From assembly GCA_017435185.1 (NCBI GenBank), contig JAFSFN010000006.1:1-15316 (forward strand): a stretch of DNA of 15,316 bases. Direction: 5' to 3'. The stretch comes from Clostridia bacterium (GTDB lineage Bacteria; Bacillota; Clostridia; Christensenellales; CAG-138). This document shows positions 12,970-15,316 of the stretch, piece by piece (the stretch's first letter is position 1; every line of letters begins with the position of its first letter). Made by a program: the position numbers and the translations under genes. The notes under the pieces are model-generated. The model was not told the origin of the DNA and searched no databases. It was given only the letters and a program-made list of their open reading frames with translations.

Positions 12970-14966
12970 CACAGCGATTGTACCGTCGCTGTTTTTACGG
13001 TGAATACCTCTTTTTTAGCTTTTTCTGCCTTAACGGCATTTTCTTCACCGTTCGCCTTATCCTTATTGTCCGTTATATGATATGTGGGAACTATGCTCTC
13101 AACAAGTTCTTTTATCTGTCTTGAATTATCGGCGGCGGCATTTTTGAGCATTTCAAGCTGAGATTCAAACGCCGCTTCGTCAAAATCAAGCTGATGGCCT
13201 ATATATATGAGCTGATTATCCGTCTTACCCAAGCCTTCCTCAGACATGAGCAATTCTTCAAAGAGCTTTTCGCCCGGACGAAGCCCCGTGTATTCTATCT
13301 TTATATCAACATCGGGTTCATAGCCGGAAAGTCTTATCATGTTTCGTGCAAGGTCATCTATTCTGACAGGCTCGCCCATATCAAGAACAAATATCTCGCC
13401 GCCCTTTGCAAAAGCGCCTGCCTGCAAAACAAGTGACACCGCTTCGGGAATGGTCATAAAATAGCGGATTATATCTTTATGTGTGACAGTTACCGGGCCG
13501 CCCTTTTCTATCTGTTTTCTGAAAAGCGGTATTACACTGCCGTTGCTTCCCAAAACATTGCCGAATCGCACAGAAACAAATTCAGTTTTTGACTTGCCGT
13601 TGAACATCTGGACTATCATTTCGCAGATACGCTTCGATGCGCCCATTATATTTGTGGGGTTAACAGCCTTGTCGGTGGATATCATAACGAACTTTTCGGC
13701 ATTGTATTTATCTGCCGCCCTTGCGACATTGTATGTGCCGAACACATTATTCTTTATTGCTTCGTTGGGACTTTGCTCCATGAGCGGAACATGTTTGTGT
13801 GCCGCCGCATGATATACGATATCTACGCCGTATTTTTCAAACACTGCATCAACACGCTTCTCGTCACGAACACTGCCAATAAGCACTTCGAGCGTCAAGT
13901 CGGGATATTGGGCGATTATTTCATTCTGTATCGCATATGCATTGTTTTCGTAAATGTCGAATATTATGAGGCATTTGGGATTGTGCCCTGCTATCTGTCT
14001 GCAAAGCTCACTGCCTATTGAACCGCCACCGCCCGTTACAAGTACTGTCTTGCCCGAAACATAGTCCAGTATCTCGTCCATATTAACCTTGACCGCATCA
14101 CGGCCGAGCAGGTCTTCGACCTGAACACGGCGCAGTTTCTGTATTGTGACTTCACCGTTTACAAGCTGATATAATCCGGGAACGGTCCTAAGTTCACAAC
14201 CTGTTTCCTGGCATATTTTGACTATGTCTCGCCTGCTTTTTGCGTGAGCCGTCGGCATTGCGATTATTATCTCTTCGATATCATAATCTTTAACCGCCTG
14301 AGGTATGTCGTTTCTGTTTCCGACAACACGAATACCGTACAAATATCCGCCCCGCTTATCCGCCGCATCATCAATGAGGCAAACAACACGGTTTTCCGAA
14401 TTTTGGCTGGTATTGAGTTCCCGAATGGTCATTGCACCTGCTTGTCCCGCACCGACGACCATTGTGCGCTTTTGTTTTTTCACTTTGTGCTCTATAAGCG
14501 TTTTTGCACCGTACTTCACTCTGCGTGCTATGCGATATGCAAAACGCACCACGCACTGAGCGCCTATGAGCAGGAATAAATGTATAACAAAAAAGCGTTT
14601 GGGCATTGGGAAATGCACAAGCGTATCAACAAGCTGATGTTTTTGTATGAGGATATGACCGATAAATTCAAACGCAACACTCACGGATGCGGCAAAAACT
14701 ATGTGCCACATCTCGGCGGCGCCGGCAAAAGCCCACAGACTGCTGTAGAGTTTGAATACTGAGAACGCCGCTATTGTAAGCACCGTGTATATCGGTGCAA
14801 ACTTTACTATTCTTACCAAGCAGGTCCTTATTGCGTCATTTGCAAAATTGAACTCATAGCTTATCCAGATTGCAGCTATAGCCATAAGATTTATAATGAC
14901 CACATCAAGGACCGCAAGCAGACTGATCCTCAACACCTTATTAGCGTCGACTGTTTTTATCTTCAT
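12969..14966 (-). CDS. Membrane-bound nucleotide-sugar 4,6-dehydratase (PglF/WbpM/CapD family)
   Basis: This 665-residue protein has about four N-terminal membrane spans (roughly 13-35, 52-72, 84-106, 123-145), a first Rossmann domain with VVGAGQAGA (170-178), and a catalytic extended-SDR domain. The latter shows TGGGGSIGSEL (311-321), HAAAHKHVPLME (386-397) and STDKAVNPTNIMGASKR (430-446). Met441 takes the place of the usual catalytic Tyr, with K445 kept: the hallmark of the long PglF/WbpM enzymes, which remove water from UDP-GlcNAc to give the 4-keto-6-deoxy sugar. The C-terminal 40 residues are a charged tail rich in Lys and Glu. It is the first gene of the operon, preceded by a promoter and a G-rich AGGGGGGCGAG site. 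The following SDR probably consumes its product, as no PglE-like aminotransferase is present. Confidence 0.93.
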   Translation of the reverse strand: MKIKTVDANKVLRISLLAVLDVVIINLMAIAAIWISYEFNFANDAIRTCLVRIVKFAPIYTVLTIAAFSVFKLYSSLWAFAGAAEMWHIVFAASVSVAFEFIGHILIQKHQLVDTLVHFPMPKRFFVIHLFLLIGAQCVVRFAYRIARRVKYGAKTLIEHKVKKQKRTMVVGAGQAGAMTIRELNTSQNSENRVVCLIDDAADKRGGYLYGIRVVGNRNDIPQAVKDYDIEEIIIAMPTAHAKSRRDIVKICQETGCELRTVPGLYQLVNGEVTIQKLRRVQVEDLLGRDAVKVNMDEILDYVSGKTVLVTGGGGSIGSELCRQIAGHNPKCLIIFDIYENNAYAIQNEIIAQYPDLTLEVLIGSVRDEKRVDAVFEKYGVDIVYHAAAHKHVPLMEQSPNEAIKNNVFGTYNVARAADKYNAEKFVMISTDKAVNPTNIMGASKRICEMIVQMFNGKSKTEFVSVRFGNVLGSNGSVIPLFRKQIEKGGPVTVTHKDIIRYFMTIPEAVSLVLQAGAFAKGGEIFVLDMGEPVRIDDLARNMIRLSGYEPDVDIKIEYTGLRPGEKLFEELLMSEEGLGKTDNQLIYIGHQLDFDEAAFESQLEMLKNAAADNSRQIKELVESIVPTYHITDNKDKANGEENAVKAEKAKKEVFTVKTATVQSL

Positions 14967-15062
14967 TGCTTCTCGCCCCCCTGGTCTTAATTATATAAAA
15001 ACAGTTTTTAAGGATGTGTTTTATATCTAAGAGAATGTTCGATTTACAAATGATATATTATG
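14967..15062 (-). other. Predicted 5' untranslated leader of the operon
   Basis: About 96 nt lie between the predicted transcription start (near 15062) and the dehydratase ATG. The leader is A/T-rich until a G-rich ribosome binding region. I see no G+C-rich hairpin with a T run, so no attenuator or riboswitch is evident. It contains the inverted repeat at 14996-15010 and one copy of the ATGATATAT repeat. Confidence 0.5.
14996..15010. repeat. A/T-rich inverted repeat in the leader
   Basis: taaaaacagttttta has perfect 7-base arms around a single base. It could be a repressor site or a chance A/T palindrome. No protein can be assigned. Confidence 0.35.
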
Positions 15063-15077
15063 TTCATTATGATATAT
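15050..15077. repeat. Direct repeat ATGATATAT, two copies 19 bp apart, overlapping the -10
   Basis: The plus strand reads atgatatat at 15050-15058 and again at 15069-15077. The second copy covers the -10 hexamer and extends into a perfect palindrome tgatatatca (15070-15079). Spacing near two helical turns and overlap with the promoter are what an operator would show, but A/T-rich promoters generate such repeats by chance. Confidence 0.35.
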
Positions 15078-15097
15078 CACACTCACAATTCTGTCAA
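15069..15097 (-). promoter_or_regulatory. Sigma-A type promoter of the polysaccharide operon
   Basis: On the minus strand a perfect -35 TTGACA (15092-15097) is followed by a 17-bp spacer and -10 TATCAT (15069-15074). The predicted start is near 15062. It lies between the terminator at 15143-15165 and the first operon gene, facing that gene, and I see no comparable promoter between later genes. Confidence 0.82.
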
Positions 15098-15142
15098 CTT
15101 TATAACCTTTGTAAAAGAATACAGGTTTTTCATAAAAGAAAT

Positions 15143-15165
15143 AAGGCGGTTGTTAAAACCGCCTT
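15143..15165 (-). terminator. Intrinsic terminator of the gene entering from the right edge
   Basis: Arms 15143-15151 (aaggcggtt) and 15157-15165 (aaccgcctt) form a perfect 9-bp stem with a 5-nt loop. T-rich sequence follows on either strand. It begins 18 bases after the stop codon at 15184 and separates that gene from the operon promoter. Confidence 0.85.
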
Positions 15166-15183
15166 TTATCCGTTTTTATGCTG

Positions 15184-15316
15184 TCAGTCAGCGTAGTTTT
15201 TGAAGTAGTTCTGAACCAAAACTATGGGAGTACCCTTGTCACCGCTGCCCGATGTAAGGTCGCAGAGTGAGCCTATGAGGTCTGTAAGCCTTCTGGGAGT
15301 GGTTCCCTCAGATACC
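15184..15316 (-). CDS. C-terminal end of an unrecognised gene (partial at the window edge)
   Basis: The last 43 codons and the TGA stop (15184-15186) of a minus-strand gene enter from the right edge. The peptide contains TTPRRLTDLIGSLCDLT and ends in VLVQNYFKNYAD. I do not recognise the family from this tail. It is followed by its own terminator, so it is a separate transcription unit from the polysaccharide operon. Clean codon use up to the stop and the terminator placement support it as a real gene. Confidence 0.6.
   Translation of the reverse strand, partial: VSEGTTPRRLTDLIGSLCDLTSGSGDKGTPIVLVQNYFKNYAD

Noticed and set aside
15014..15196. Plus-strand 60-codon open frame in the intergenic region
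   Set aside because: It covers the operon promoter and the terminator stem on the opposite strand, and its translation has no coding character.
1..15316. tRNA, rRNA, CRISPR array, transposase or integrase
   Set aside because: I read both strands and found no cloverleaf-like conserved stretches, no regularly spaced repeats and no reading frame with transposase or recombinase motifs.

Overview
The window carries one nearly complete surface-polysaccharide (capsule, exopolysaccharide or cell-wall glycan) operon. All of its genes lie on the minus strand, so transcription runs from about 15062 down to about 290. Strong AGGAGG-like ribosome binding sites, a consensus sigma-A promoter, an EpsG-type polymerase and moderately low G+C point to a Firmicute, most likely a gut-type member of the Clostridia (Ruminococcus/Oscillospiraceae-like). 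The genus cannot be read from the sequence.

Layout in transcription order. The 3' end of an unrecognised minus-strand gene (15184-15316) is followed by a hairpin terminator (15143-15165), then a TTGACA-N17-TATCAT promoter (15069-15097) and a leader of about 96 nt. Fifteen genes follow, either overlapping or separated by at most 22 nt: a PglF/CapD-type membrane nucleotide-sugar 4,6-dehydratase (12969-14966), a classical SDR (12201-12959), a PglC/WcaJ-like phosphoglycosyl transferase (11515-12201), a GT4 (10353-11528), a GT2 (9550-10356), an EpsG/Wzy-like polymerase with a TTG start (8421-9536), a second GT4 (7280-8398), three GT2s in a row (6288-7268, 5314-6294, 4292-5317), a DUF115/MptE-like protein resembling GT42 sialyltransferases (3501-4295), a CMP-sugar synthetase-like cytidylyltransferase (2860-3504), a DRE-TIM aldolase (1836-2855), a fifth GT2 (819-1832) and a KdsC-like HAD phosphatase (323-814). 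A perfect 12-bp hairpin terminator (290-321) ends the unit one base after the last stop codon. The left edge (1 to about 145) is a G+C-rich fragment of an unrecognised plus-strand reading frame.

How the genes probably work together. The dehydratase and SDR would make a 6-deoxy-amino-sugar nucleotide. The phosphoglycosyl transferase would load its sugar phosphate onto undecaprenyl phosphate. The GT4 and GT2 enzymes would extend the repeat unit, and EpsG would polymerise it outside the cell. No flippase or chain-length regulator lies in the unit.

The most interesting part is the promoter-distal end (323-4295). A DRE-TIM aldolase, a KdsC-like phosphatase, a CMP-sugar synthetase-like enzyme and a GT42-resembling protein are co-transcribed without any NeuB, KdsA or SpsE-like PEP-condensing synthase. 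I propose that they make and transfer a CMP-activated 2-keto-3-deoxy sugar acid whose carbon skeleton comes from an aldol reaction instead of PEP condensation. The families come from sequence motifs; the combined pathway is inference.
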